The position numbers were made by a program, and so were the translations under genes. Below are positions 16,949-24,730 of a stretch of DNA of 25,694 nt, in pieces. Source of the stretch: an uncultured Flavobacteriales bacterium (lineage in GTDB: Bacteria; Bacteroidota; Bacteroidia; Flavobacteriales; Crocinitomicaceae). Every line of letters starts with the position of its first letter. Within the stretch, counting starts at the first letter, position 1. The stretch covers positions 1 to 25,694 of the forward strand of contig CAMLIF010000054.1 in the NCBI GenBank assembly GCA_946479985.1, given 5' to 3'. The notes beneath the pieces are model-generated. The model saw nothing but the letters and a program-made list of their open reading frames with translations. It searched no databases and had not been told where the DNA came from.

Positions 16949-18394
16949 TTACTGTTCCAGTTGAACAAATTTGATACGTTTCATTTTATGGTTTGCGTCT
17001 TCTGTTTCAAGAATATAAATTCCTGTTGGGATAGATGCACTTTTTAATGCAGCCTTAATGTCGTTCATTGGCTCTGTAGATTGCCATACACAATGTCCGT
17101 TCATATCATAAATTTTTGTGGATATGATTCGGGTATCAGAATACTTTGCATCACATGAAGTAATGTTGTAAACGGTTTCTAATCCTGACATGTCTACCTC
17201 TTTTAAACGATAGTAATTTGTGCCTAATTCCGGATAAGCATCTACAATGAAATAATCAGTAGGTAATGATGAGTGCCCCTGGGCTTTGGTTCTTACCATT
17301 TCAGTAAACGTTTGACCGTCAGTGCTTTTTTCTAAAATGAAATAATCGCTGTTAACTTCGCTTTGGGTTGTCCAGGCGATGTCTATGAAATGTTCGTCTT
17401 GTGCACATTCAAATCTGGAAAGATCTACAGCCAAAGGAGTACAATTGAGCGAAGCGCCTCCGGTTAATGTCCAGTCAAGCAAAAATCCGCCTGCGGTAGG
17501 GCTCCATTGGTTCACCATCAGGTAGTAGATTTCACCGGCTGTTACTGGCAGTGTGCTTGTCCAGCCGTCACCGGTAACTATTTCAGAAGCATCTACCGCT
17601 CCGTTCCCCATTCCTGTATTCCCGGTATTTGCAGCGTAACTGCATCGGATTGGAGAACCCAAAGCACCGCATGAAGCACCTGGACCATATAAAGCGAAAT
17701 CGTAATCATCTGCATTTACAGTAGGATCGATGGTCATTCCCAGTGTTCCTGATGATGCAACCTGAAAAACATACCAGCTGGAGTAAACCTCGCCACCTGA
17801 AGATGTACATCCTGAGCAGCCATCTGACAGAAGTCCCGGACCTGGTGAGGCACTTGAAAATGGTGTGTCGGCGCAAACCTGAACCGCGCTTTGGCAGTCT
17901 TGATTTGTAGCTGCTGCTGTAGCACAGGCTACACATGAAAGTGTTGCAGCCCAGCCTCCTAGTTGTACACTTCCGTCGGTGGTATGACGAAATGTGAGAC
18001 AGCCGTTCGAAGCTGTTGAAGTGATAGTTCCGGGCGATGTTGTACAATTGTTGTAAAGTGCGGGTGAATTTTGCGCCGGACCATTCAAAATAGAAAGGTA
18101 ATCACAGCAGCTGCCCGGACCACCACAAAGAAAATAGGTGTCGTTCATGCTGAATGAAGTGAAAGTTGCTCTAACGCACATTCCTGCAGTACTTGGACAA
18201 AAAGTTCTGTAAATAGCATTGATATTCGCCGCGTAGTTACCACCGGCACCACCGTTGTCGTAATATGTTCCGGAACAGGTGTTTACCATACAGGCTCCTG
18301 CATACGTACTGCTGATACCTGTTGTTGGATGATTATATGTTTGTGCATTCAGCCCGAACGCCCCGAGCATGAAAACCAGTAATAATTGTTTCAT
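16949..18394 (-). CDS. CUB-like secreted protein with T9SS type A CTD
   Basis: 481 residues. Signal peptide MKQLLLVFMLGAFGLNAQ. An N-terminal CUB-like domain (about 25-155) includes CSGTYYDNGGAGGNYA, CCDYLSILNG and CLTFRHTTDGSVQLGGWAATLSC. A second domain (about 160-320) has SSWYVFQVASSGTLGMTIDP and ITAGEIYYLMVNQW-type features common in Bacteroidota surface proteins (DDYDFALYGP, then VTAGEIYYLMVNQW). An FN3-like unit (about 325-410: WTTQSEVNSDYFILEKSTDG, YYRLKEVDMSG) precedes the sorting domain (about 415-481), which contains KIYDMNGHCVWQS and IPTGIYILE and ends KRIKFVQLEQ. Role unknown; probably a cell-surface or released protein handled by the type IX system. Confidence 0.88.
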   Translation of the reverse strand: MKQLLLVFMLGAFGLNAQTYNHPTTGISSTYAGACMVNTCSGTYYDNGGAGGNYAANINAIYRTFCPSTAGMCVRATFTSFSMNDTYFLCGGPGSCCDYLSILNGPAQNSPALYNNCTTSPGTITSTASNGCLTFRHTTDGSVQLGGWAATLSCVACATAAATNQDCQSAVQVCADTPFSSASPGPGLLSDGCSGCTSSGGEVYSSWYVFQVASSGTLGMTIDPTVNADDYDFALYGPGASCGALGSPIRCSYAANTGNTGMGNGAVDASEIVTGDGWTSTLPVTAGEIYYLMVNQWSPTAGGFLLDWTLTGGASLNCTPLAVDLSRFECAQDEHFIDIAWTTQSEVNSDYFILEKSTDGQTFTEMVRTKAQGHSSLPTDYFIVDAYPELGTNYYRLKEVDMSGLETVYNITSCDAKYSDTRIISTKIYDMNGHCVWQSTEPMNDIKAALKSASIPTGIYILETEDANHKMKRIKFVQLEQ

Positions 18395-18417
18395 AGAAGG
18401 ATTTATTTAAGACTGTT

Positions 18418-18708
18418 CTATTGCTTGTTAGCACGACATCTCTCGTCTGAATAAAGTATAATGATATAATTTGTTGATGGGTCAGGAATCTCAATGTCGA
18501 GCGTAGGGTGACGCTGAGAATTGTAGGTTTCAAATGGAATGGACCTCACCATGTCAGCATTCGGGACCGGATTGTCCTTTATTTCGAATTCAACCCCTAA
18601 ACGCAGGAAATAATCAATTCCTGCAGGTTGTTCGAAACGTGAAGCAGGGGGTTGCTGGGAAATAACAGGTGAAGAAATTCCCACCAGAAAAAGGAGAATA
18701 ATTTTCAT
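18418..18708 (-). CDS. Small exported protein of unknown function
   Basis: 96 residues. A clear signal peptide, MKIILLFLVGISSPVISQ, precedes a short mature part with YFLRLGVEFEIKDNP and YIIILYSDERCRANKQ. I do not recognise a family. I start at the ATG at 18708 because it begins the signal peptide; the frame is open further upstream but that part is AT-rich and not protein-like. It lies 23 bases before the CUB-like secreted protein on the same strand, so the two are probably co-transcribed. Upstream, a small hairpin (TTTGGT/ACCAAA at 18745-18760) sits in the gap to purE. Confidence 0.6.
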   Translation of the reverse strand: MKIILLFLVGISSPVISQQPPASRFEQPAGIDYFLRLGVEFEIKDNPVPNADMVRSIPFETYNSQRHPTLDIEIPDPSTNYIIILYSDERCRANKQ

Positions 18709-18859
18709 TACAGTTTGATTTACAGGGTTGAATGTACTATTTAGTTTGGTTTTTACCAAATAATGTGAAAATTTTTTATGTACTGAAAATATAGACGATC
18801 GGGATTCACCGGATTTGATGATTGGGGGTTTCAGGAATAAGAATATCTAAAGAACTTAC

Positions 18860-18867
18860 TATTTTTG
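18860..18867 (+). promoter_or_regulatory. -7 box of the purE promoter
   Basis: TATTTTTG matches TAnnTTTG exactly and lies 15 bases before the purE ATG. An in-frame TTG inside this box could be mistaken for a start codon. Confidence 0.55.
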
Positions 18868-18882
18868 TACCAAAACTCACAG

Positions 18883-19368
18883 ATGGTAGGAATAATTATG
18901 GGAAGCACGTCCGATCTTCCGATTATGGAAGATGCGGCGAAAATTCTAACCGAATTCGGTATTTCGTATGAACTGACGATTGTATCCGCTCATCGTACAC
19001 CGGAACGCATGGTTGAATATGCAAAAACTGCTATTGATCGCGGAGTTCAGGTAATTATTGCCGGCGCCGGCGGTGCAGCTCATCTACCGGGAATGACTGC
19101 TTCTTTAACGCCGCTTCCAGTGGTTGGAGTTCCCATAAAATCAAGTAATTCCATCGACGGTTGGGATAGTTTATTGAGCATAGTTCAAATGCCAAATGGC
19201 ATTCCTGTAGCCACAGTTGCTGTAAACGCTGCCAAGAATGCAGGGATTTTGGCTGCAAAAATTCTGGGCGCTACAAATCCGGATCTTCAAAAACGCCTGC
19301 AGCAATATATGGATGAAATGAAGGAAACTGTTTTGGATGGTGCAAGAAAAGTAGAACGAAACGGCTGA
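18883..19368 (+). CDS. purE: N5-CAIR mutase, class I PurE
   Basis: 161 residues. It converts N5-CAIR, the PurK product, to CAIR. The family signature is strong: [17 protein letters not shown] at the N-terminus, [14 protein letters not shown] at about 36-49 (the SAHRTP catalytic loop), [17 protein letters not shown] at about 63-79, and GVPIKS with [18 protein letters not shown] at about 91-117. The [13 protein letters not shown] form and the presence of purK fit a class I mutase. I start at ATG 18883; the upstream in-frame TTG lies in the promoter box. It stands alone, divergent from the small exported protein gene and convergent with the DUF1343 gene. A short GC stem (TCCGC/GCGGA, 19374-19387) follows the stop. 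Confidence 0.96.
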   Translation: MVGIIMGSTSDLPIMEDAAKILTEFGISYELTIVSAHRTPERMVEYAKTAIDRGVQVIIAGAGGAAHLPGMTASLTPLPVVGVPIKSSNSIDGWDSLLSIVQMPNGIPVATVAVNAAKNAGILAAKILGATNPDLQKRLQQYMDEMKETVLDGARKVERNG

Positions 19369-19425
19369 CCTTTCCGCCACGGCGGACTTAGTCACCCTTC
19401 TTTTCCATTTTCGACTTTACAATTC

Positions 19426-20715
19426 TCAATTGTAGATCAGGTATTTCTGACGTGTTACCAAAAAGTTGTCTATTCCTTCTTTCCAGGTTGCCTTAATTTC
19501 TTTTGCCGATTTACCGGAAAGCAATTGTTTTCGTAATTCGGTAGTTCCCGCCAATCGATCAAAGAATTGCCGTTGATCAATAAAGGAGATACTGTCTCCC
19601 AATTGATCGCGTGCGTTGATTAACCAGCTCAAATTGATTTCATAAGCGCGCTTTCGTTGCACTGCCCTTAAATCATAGCCGTTACAGCTTTTGTTTTGCC
19701 ACAAAGGGTCCTTTGCACCTGTAGTTGGCATTGGAATGAATGCATAATCTGTTTTGTGGAATTTTGGATGGCCATACATTTCAAATGGTCTTTCTGTCCC
19801 TCTCCCCACGCTAACAGTTGTGGCTTCCAGGAAACATAAACTTGGGTATAGTGTTATTGCCAAATCGCTTCTAAGGTTCGGTGACGGCGCAACCGGAATT
19901 TCGTATTTCAATTTGTGAAAATAGTTTTTACACGGAACTATATACATGCGGCTTGTAACGCCGTTTTTCAACCAGAACTCTCCGTTGATCATTAAAGCAT
20001 ATTCACCAATGGTCATTCCATATACAATTGGAACCGGATGCATACCAATAAACGAAACCTGGTCTTTTTCCAGGATTGGTCCGTCTACGTAATGTGCATT
20101 CGGATTTGGTTTATCCAATACAATAAGTGTTTTATTGTTTTCCGCACACGATTCCATGACATAATGAAGGGTGGAAATATAGGTGTAAAAACGAACGCCC
20201 ACATCCTGGATATCGAAAAGTACGATATCTACATCAACCATGTGTTCGGCTTTTGGCTTCTTGTTATTTCCGTATAATGAAACAACCTGAATTCCTGTTA
20301 CGGGATCTCTGTGGCTCCAGATTTTTTCTCCGGCATCAGCAGTTCCTCTGAATCCGTGCTCCGGAGCAAATACTTTTTGAATATTGATTCCCAAAGAAAG
20401 CAGGGTGTCAACGAGGTGTCTCTCACCGATGGTGGAACTCTGATTCGCCACTATTGCAACCCTTTTGCCACGCAAAGAATCAAGATAAAGATCCATTCGT
20501 TCATTACCTAATTGGAGTTTCGGGAGATTTGCAGGGCGATCTTCACCAAGAAGAATTGTGTTTTCATCTTCCACAATTACGTGCTCAATGATGGTAGAAT
20601 CTTCATTCGTGATTGCAACAACCGGTAAATTTGATTTTTTAGTGTGTCCGCAGCTCAGCAATACAAGGCAAAAGATTGGACACACCAAAACCTTTGCGTA
20701 ATTTCGCAGCCACAT
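19426..20715 (-). CDS. NamZ-type (DUF1343) lipoprotein
   Basis: 429 residues from the ATG at 20715, or 439 from an upstream ATG at 20745. From 20715 the signal reads MWLRNYAKVLVCPIFCLVLLSC, a compact lipoprotein signal with lipobox LLSC, so the mature protein is probably anchored in the outer or inner membrane. The rest is a full DUF1343 domain: KRVAIVANQSSTIGERHLVDTL, VFAPEHGFRGTADAGEKI, DIVLFDIQDVGVRFYTYISTLHYVME, VLDKPNPN, EYALMINGEFWL and TLYPSLCFLEATTVSVGRGTERPFE. The family founder NamZ (Bacillus YbbC) is an exo-beta-N-acetylmuramidase, so a role in peptidoglycan turnover or recycling is likely. Its start codon overlaps that of the divergent permease. Confidence 0.9.
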   Translation of the reverse strand: MWLRNYAKVLVCPIFCLVLLSCGHTKKSNLPVVAITNEDSTIIEHVIVEDENTILLGEDRPANLPKLQLGNERMDLYLDSLRGKRVAIVANQSSTIGERHLVDTLLSLGINIQKVFAPEHGFRGTADAGEKIWSHRDPVTGIQVVSLYGNNKKPKAEHMVDVDIVLFDIQDVGVRFYTYISTLHYVMESCAENNKTLIVLDKPNPNAHYVDGPILEKDQVSFIGMHPVPIVYGMTIGEYALMINGEFWLKNGVTSRMYIVPCKNYFHKLKYEIPVAPSPNLRSDLAITLYPSLCFLEATTVSVGRGTERPFEMYGHPKFHKTDYAFIPMPTTGAKDPLWQNKSCNGYDLRAVQRKRAYEINLSWLINARDQLGDSISFIDQRQFFDRLAGTTELRKQLLSGKSAKEIKATWKEGIDNFLVTRQKYLIYN

Positions 20716-22432
20716 GAGGGAATCTTGGAACAACAGTTTTTTCATAGCTCGTACACTTCAGAAACAACGGGCTCAGGCTCAGTTGGTAACGGATAAGTCC
20801 GCTAAATTGACAAATTCGGGGGGACATAGTATTGTCCGAATTGCCACCATTAGTATTGCCCTTGCCATGATAGTAAACATCATTACCATTGCCGTGGTTG
20901 ATGGTTTCCAACAAGAAGTGAGCCGTAAAGTTATAGGTTTTGGTTCACATATCGCTATTCAGAAAGAAGGAGAAGGTTCGGTAATGGAATCAAGTCCGCT
21001 GAGAACGAATGAAGAGTTCAGACAATTGTTAGCCAATACACATGGTGTTAAGTCCGTTCAATCAGTGGCTTATAAGCCTGCTCTGCTTCGTTCGGCTCCC
21101 CGTGCAGAACAAAAAGAAATTCTCGGTGTTGTTTTAAAAGGTGTTGAAAAGTCTTATGACTGGAGTTTTTTTGAACCTTATATTGTTGAAGGGCATGTTC
21201 CGAAATTCAAGGACATCAATTCAATTGAAATGATGGTTTCAAAGCGCGTGGCACGCGATCTGAACTACCAGCTGGATGATACAATTACTGCATTCTTTGT
21301 GAAACAACAACCTATTCAGCGACAGTTTCACATTGTTGGAATCTATGAAACCGGATTGGAAGACTTCGACAAGGAATTGGTTTATTGCAGTTTGAGACAG
21401 GTTCAGGATTTGAACGACTGGGGTATAAAAGCTGAGATTATTGTTGAAGACACCTTGTTTAACGGACAAATTATTATTCGCGGGGATGTTTCGGGTGGAA
21501 ATGGACGTTTTCGCTACGATTGGGGAGAAGGATTTGATCGCTTTTCGGGTCGGCAAATTTGCCCTACCAAAGACACAACCATTCGTTTAATTGCTGCCGA
21601 TTACTGGAACTTTATGGACGAACCGGTTGGGAGTTTAGATCTTCAGGCTGGTGAAACTACTTTGGCTGATACGGCTTACCTTGAAATAAAGGTCACCGGA
21701 AATAAATTATCGGGTTGCGCTTACACATTGAACGATGAAGGATCTTTAGATAGAAAATATCTCGATAATACCGGATACCGCTTTGCACTTGATGCAGGTG
21801 AAAAAACGCTTGAATTCAATAGCTTTCCGGGGAAAAGCTCCTGCAATAATTATATCGGAAGTTATGAATTGATGGTTGAAGAGTTCGATGAACTTCAGCC
21901 TTTGACTGAAAAAATTATGCGTTCTGTTATGCATCAACCCGACTTCAAGCAACAGGTGCAGGTAAAGAACGTCCTGGAAAACGAGCGCGATCTTTTTGTG
22001 TGGCTTGGATTTTTAGATCTGAATATGATCATCGTGATCGTTCTGATGCTTTTAATCGGGATCATCAATATGGGTTCGGCCTTGCTGGTAATGATTCTGA
22101 TGAAAACAAATTTCATTGGAATAATGAAAAGTATGGGAGCTTCGAATAAACAAATTCGTAGAATCTTCCTGATTCACATGGGTAAATTGATGCTGCGCGG
22201 AATGCTGTTCGGAAATATCATTGGATTCGGTTTGTGCTTTCTGCAGGATCAGTTTGCCATTATGCCGCTGGACCCGAAGGTTTATTATTTAAATGCCGTT
22301 CCGGTTGCTTACAACTGGTTCCTGGTAATTGCTCTGAACGTGGGAACAATTCTCGTTTGCTTAATCAGTTTGCTGCTTCCGTCGCTTCTTATTTCCAGAA
22401 TTTCTCCTGCAAAGGCTATTCGATTTAGCTGA
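20714..22432 (+). CDS. LolC-like permease with large inserted domain
   Basis: 572 residues against about 400 for typical LolC/E proteins. It opens RESWNNSFFIARTLQ, in line with the family's N-terminal FIARxL motif. TM1 is at about 41-63 and the periplasmic domain begins with SRKVIGFGSHIAIQ. About residues 238-383 are extra, with DVSGGNGRFRYDWGEGF, CPTKDTTIRLIAADYW and GSLDLQAGETTLADTAYLEI, and are rather like an Ig/PKD-type fold. The family pattern resumes at YELMVEEFDELQPLTEKI. Three C-terminal TM helices follow (about 435-458, 490-515, 535-560), with MKSMGASNKQIRRIFL between them and the usual end ISPAKAIRFS. It is probably the membrane subunit of a lipoprotein-releasing or related ABC complex. 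No LolD-like ATPase gene is adjacent. Confidence 0.9.
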   Translation: MRESWNNSFFIARTLQKQRAQAQLVTDKSAKLTNSGGHSIVRIATISIALAMIVNIITIAVVDGFQQEVSRKVIGFGSHIAIQKEGEGSVMESSPLRTNEEFRQLLANTHGVKSVQSVAYKPALLRSAPRAEQKEILGVVLKGVEKSYDWSFFEPYIVEGHVPKFKDINSIEMMVSKRVARDLNYQLDDTITAFFVKQQPIQRQFHIVGIYETGLEDFDKELVYCSLRQVQDLNDWGIKAEIIVEDTLFNGQIIIRGDVSGGNGRFRYDWGEGFDRFSGRQICPTKDTTIRLIAADYWNFMDEPVGSLDLQAGETTLADTAYLEIKVTGNKLSGCAYTLNDEGSLDRKYLDNTGYRFALDAGEKTLEFNSFPGKSSCNNYIGSYELMVEEFDELQPLTEKIMRSVMHQPDFKQQVQVKNVLENERDLFVWLGFLDLNMIIVIVLMLLIGIINMGSALLVMILMKTNFIGIMKSMGASNKQIRRIFLIHMGKLMLRGMLFGNIIGFGLCFLQDQFAIMPLDPKVYYLNAVPVAYNWFLVIALNVGTILVCLISLLLPSLLISRISPAKAIRFS

Positions 22433-22594
22433 TTAAACTAATTACCGGCAAAAACAGCGTATTTACCTCATTAATCCTGGTTTTTATTACCCGGGTAACT
22501 GGTGGATAATCTTGCACTTATCCCCGGAAACGTACTATAGTCTGCTCTGGTATTTGGCTTCCTCGCTGAAACATACCGTTTGCTCAAAACCGTA

Positions 22595-22623
22595 TTGACA
22601 GAGCAATAAAATCGTTATTTTTA
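22595..22623 (+). promoter_or_regulatory. Promoter of the barrel protein-waaA pair
   Basis: TTG at 22595-22597 (within TTGACA) and TATTTTTA at 22616-22623 are 18 bases apart, close to the Bacteroidota -33/-7 arrangement. The ATG follows 15 bases after the -7 box. The rest of the gap (22433-22594) shows only short palindromes, TTACCCGGGTAA and GGATAA/TTATCC, with no gene I can support. Confidence 0.6.
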
Positions 22624-22638
22624 CGTCTCGGAAAAGAT

Positions 22639-23400
22639 ATGAAATTTACGATACCTCTTTTATTGATCACATTTTTTGGTGCAATTCAGCTTCAGGCTCA
22701 AAGAAACGTTGAAGATTCTGCCATTTCAACCCCATGGGTCGCAATGCATTACGGATTGAATGCCACTTCGGGAGATTTGTCGGAACGCTACGGGTTGGTA
22801 AACCATATTGGAGCAATGGCCGGGTACAAAACTGACCGTAACTGGGTTTTCGGATTGGATGGAAATTTCATGTTTGGGTCGCAGGTGAAATCGCAGGATC
22901 TTTTTGCTGGTCTGGTAGATTCTTACGGAAATGTAACTGACGATGCCGGAAGTCCCGGGCTGGTTGTGGTTTCTATGCGTGGATTCAACATAAATACCAT
23001 GTTCGGGAAAGTGATTCCGATTCTCAGTCCGAATGCAAATTCCGGAATTTATGTTCATGGTGGAATCGGCTACGTTCAGCATAAAACCAGAATCGATACC
23101 CAGGACCAGGTTATTCCTTCTCTTGAACTGGAATATAGAAAAGGGTATGACCGTTATACAACAGGAATAAGTTTCCACCAGTTTTTGGGTTACGCGTTTA
23201 TGGCGAACCAGGGGTTTGTGAATTTCTATGGCGGTCTTTATATCAATGAAGGAATAACCTATAACCGCCGCGAAGTTTTCTTCGATCAGCCGGATACACC
23301 GGTTTCTACGAAAGCAATGCTGGATATTCAGTACGGATTTAAACTCGGTTGGTTTATTCCGATCTACGAGCGCAAACCGAAAGATTTTTACTACGATTGA
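22639..23400 (+). CDS. Outer-membrane beta-barrel protein, unknown role
   Basis: 253 residues. Signal peptide MKFTIPLLLITFFGAIQLQAQ, then repeated amphipathic strands with aromatic girdle residues (WVAMHYGLNATSGD, NWVFGLDGNFMFGSQV, GIYVHGGIGYVQHKTRI, FVNFYGGLYINEGITY, IQYGFKLGWFIPIYERKPKDFYYD), consistent with a small outer-membrane barrel of eight to ten strands. I do not recognise a named family. Its stop codon shares one base with the waaA start (TGATG), so the two are translationally coupled. The pairing with Kdo transferase hints at a link to lipopolysaccharide or the outer membrane, but this is inference. Confidence 0.85.
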   Translation: MKFTIPLLLITFFGAIQLQAQRNVEDSAISTPWVAMHYGLNATSGDLSERYGLVNHIGAMAGYKTDRNWVFGLDGNFMFGSQVKSQDLFAGLVDSYGNVTDDAGSPGLVVVSMRGFNINTMFGKVIPILSPNANSGIYVHGGIGYVQHKTRIDTQDQVIPSLELEYRKGYDRYTTGISFHQFLGYAFMANQGFVNFYGGLYINEGITYNRREVFFDQPDTPVSTKAMLDIQYGFKLGWFIPIYERKPKDFYYD

Positions 23401-24611
23401 TGCGGTTGTTGTATGGCTTCGGGATTCGGATTTTATTCGCAGCAATGTGGATAGCATCTTTGTTTAATCCGAAAGCTAAAAAATGGATCGCCGGCAGAAA
23501 AAATGATCTTTCACCTTCTCAAATCCCGGGTAACAAAGAAGTCTTATGGTTTCACTGTGCTTCACTTGGCGAATTTGACCAGGGATTGCCTGTTATGAAC
23601 GCGTTTAAGAATCAGCATCCTGATTCATTCCTGGTGGTTACGTTTTTCAGTCCCTCGGGGATGGAACATTACCATAAGCGCGATCATAAAGCTGATTTAG
23701 TGGTTTATTTGCCGCTCGACACCAAACGTAAAGCTCAGAAGTTCGTTGAAACCATTCGACCTACCTACGTTTTCTTTGTGAAGTATGAGTTTTGGTACAA
23801 TCATTTAAAAGCTGCAAAACGTTTCGGAGCAAAAATTTATGGTGTAAGCAGTCTTTTCCGTCCAACTCACCGATTCTTTAAATGGTATGGCGGATTTTTC
23901 AGAAAAGCACTTCGATTGTTCGATCATTTTTTTGTGCAGGATGAACGTTCTGAAGAATTACTGAGATCTATCGGCATTGATAAAACAAGTGTAACCGGTG
24001 ATACCCGTTACGACCGAATGCTGGCTGTGAAAGAGAAGGGAGGTGCGAACGGAATTATTGAGCAATTTGTGAAAGATGAAAAAGTTCTTTTGTTAGGAAG
24101 TTCGTGGGCCATTGATGAGGAAACATTCTTACCGGCGCTTCTTCGGTTGAAGGATAAAATGAAGATTATCATTGCGCCGCATGAAATTTCAAATGAACAT
24201 GTTGAAGCCATTTCTAAGCTTTTCAACGGTGAAATTTCAAGGTATACACAATTCAATGATTCTTCCAGGCGAATCTTAATACTTGATACCATTGGTCAGC
24301 TAACAAATTCATACAGGTATGCCGATGTGGCATATATTGGTGGTGGATTCACCGGGAAATTGCACAACATTCTTGAACCCGGAGCATTTGGTGTTCCTGT
24401 TTTGATAGGACCTTTATTTGAACGTTTTCCGGAAGCGCAATTGTTCACAGATAAGGGAGCTGCGAGAATTGTGACGAATCCGGATGAGTTTGAACAAGGG
24501 GTAAAATGGGCATTGGATAATAAACTCTCAATTGGTGCAGAGTTGGCTGAGATTTTTAGAAATAACTCGGGTGCTGCTGATAAAATTGTTGAATCAGTTT
24601 TGAAAAAATAA
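23400..24611 (+). CDS. waaA: 3-deoxy-D-manno-octulosonic acid (Kdo) transferase
   Basis: 403 residues of the KdtA/WaaA family (GT30), which adds Kdo from CMP-Kdo to lipid A precursors at the inner face of the inner membrane. An N-terminal membrane-associating helix (LLYGFGIRILFAAMWIASLF) precedes the glycosyltransferase N-domain with LWFHCASLGEFDQGLPV (the conserved SxGE near residue 55), FFSPSGMEHY, ADLVVYLPLDT and YVFFVKYEFWYNHL. The C-domain has VTGDTRYDRM, LLLGSSWAIDEETFLPAL, IIAPHEIS and ADVAYIGGGFTGKLHNILEPGAFGVPVLIGP. I start at ATG 23400; the frame is open upstream but only inside the barrel-protein gene. The stop codon lies inside the first unit of an 8-bp tandem repeat. Confidence 0.95.
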   Translation: MRLLYGFGIRILFAAMWIASLFNPKAKKWIAGRKNDLSPSQIPGNKEVLWFHCASLGEFDQGLPVMNAFKNQHPDSFLVVTFFSPSGMEHYHKRDHKADLVVYLPLDTKRKAQKFVETIRPTYVFFVKYEFWYNHLKAAKRFGAKIYGVSSLFRPTHRFFKWYGGFFRKALRLFDHFFVQDERSEELLRSIGIDKTSVTGDTRYDRMLAVKEKGGANGIIEQFVKDEKVLLLGSSWAIDEETFLPALLRLKDKMKIIIAPHEISNEHVEAISKLFNGEISRYTQFNDSSRRILILDTIGQLTNSYRYADVAYIGGGFTGKLHNILEPGAFGVPVLIGPLFERFPEAQLFTDKGAARIVTNPDEFEQGVKWALDNKLSIGAELAEIFRNNSGAADKIVESVLKK

Positions 24612-24671
24612 CCAAATAACCAAATAACCAAATAACCAAATAACCAAATAACCAAATAACCAAATAACCAA
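24608..24671 (+). repeat. 8-bp tandem repeat, eight copies
   Basis: Eight perfect copies of ATAACCAA run from the last bases of waaA into the gap before the convergent LOG gene. The array ends in CCAAATTTGG, a small palindrome formed with the last unit. The waaA stop codon TAA (24609-24611) is the first repeat's TAA, so copy-number change would not alter WaaA. On the minus strand the array stays open and gives an artefactual leucine/tyrosine-rich ORF. Replication slippage at this site is likely. Confidence 0.95.
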
Positions 24672-24700
24672 ATTTGGTTACTCTATAGAAAAATCAACGA

Positions 24701-24730
24701 GTAGGAGACATAACCACGCTGTTCTCCAAC
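24701..24730. terminator. Possible hairpin between waaA and LOG gene
   Basis: GTAGGAGA and TCTCCAAC can pair over eight positions with one mismatch and a 14-base loop, touching the LOG stop codon. There is no T-run on either strand, so a terminator role is only suggested by its position between convergent genes. Confidence 0.3.

Noticed and set aside
18865..18882. TTG start for purE
   Set aside because: The TTG is part of the TATTTTTG promoter box, and ATG 18883 gives the standard PurE N-terminus.
22726..23457. Minus-strand ORF of 243 codons
   Set aside because: Antisense to the outer-membrane barrel gene, which has a signal peptide, a promoter and coupling to waaA; the antisense protein has no recognisable features.
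24296..24655. Minus-strand ORF of 119 codons opening with leucine/tyrosine-rich repeats
   Set aside because: Its start is made of the 8-bp tandem repeat and the rest is antisense to waaA.
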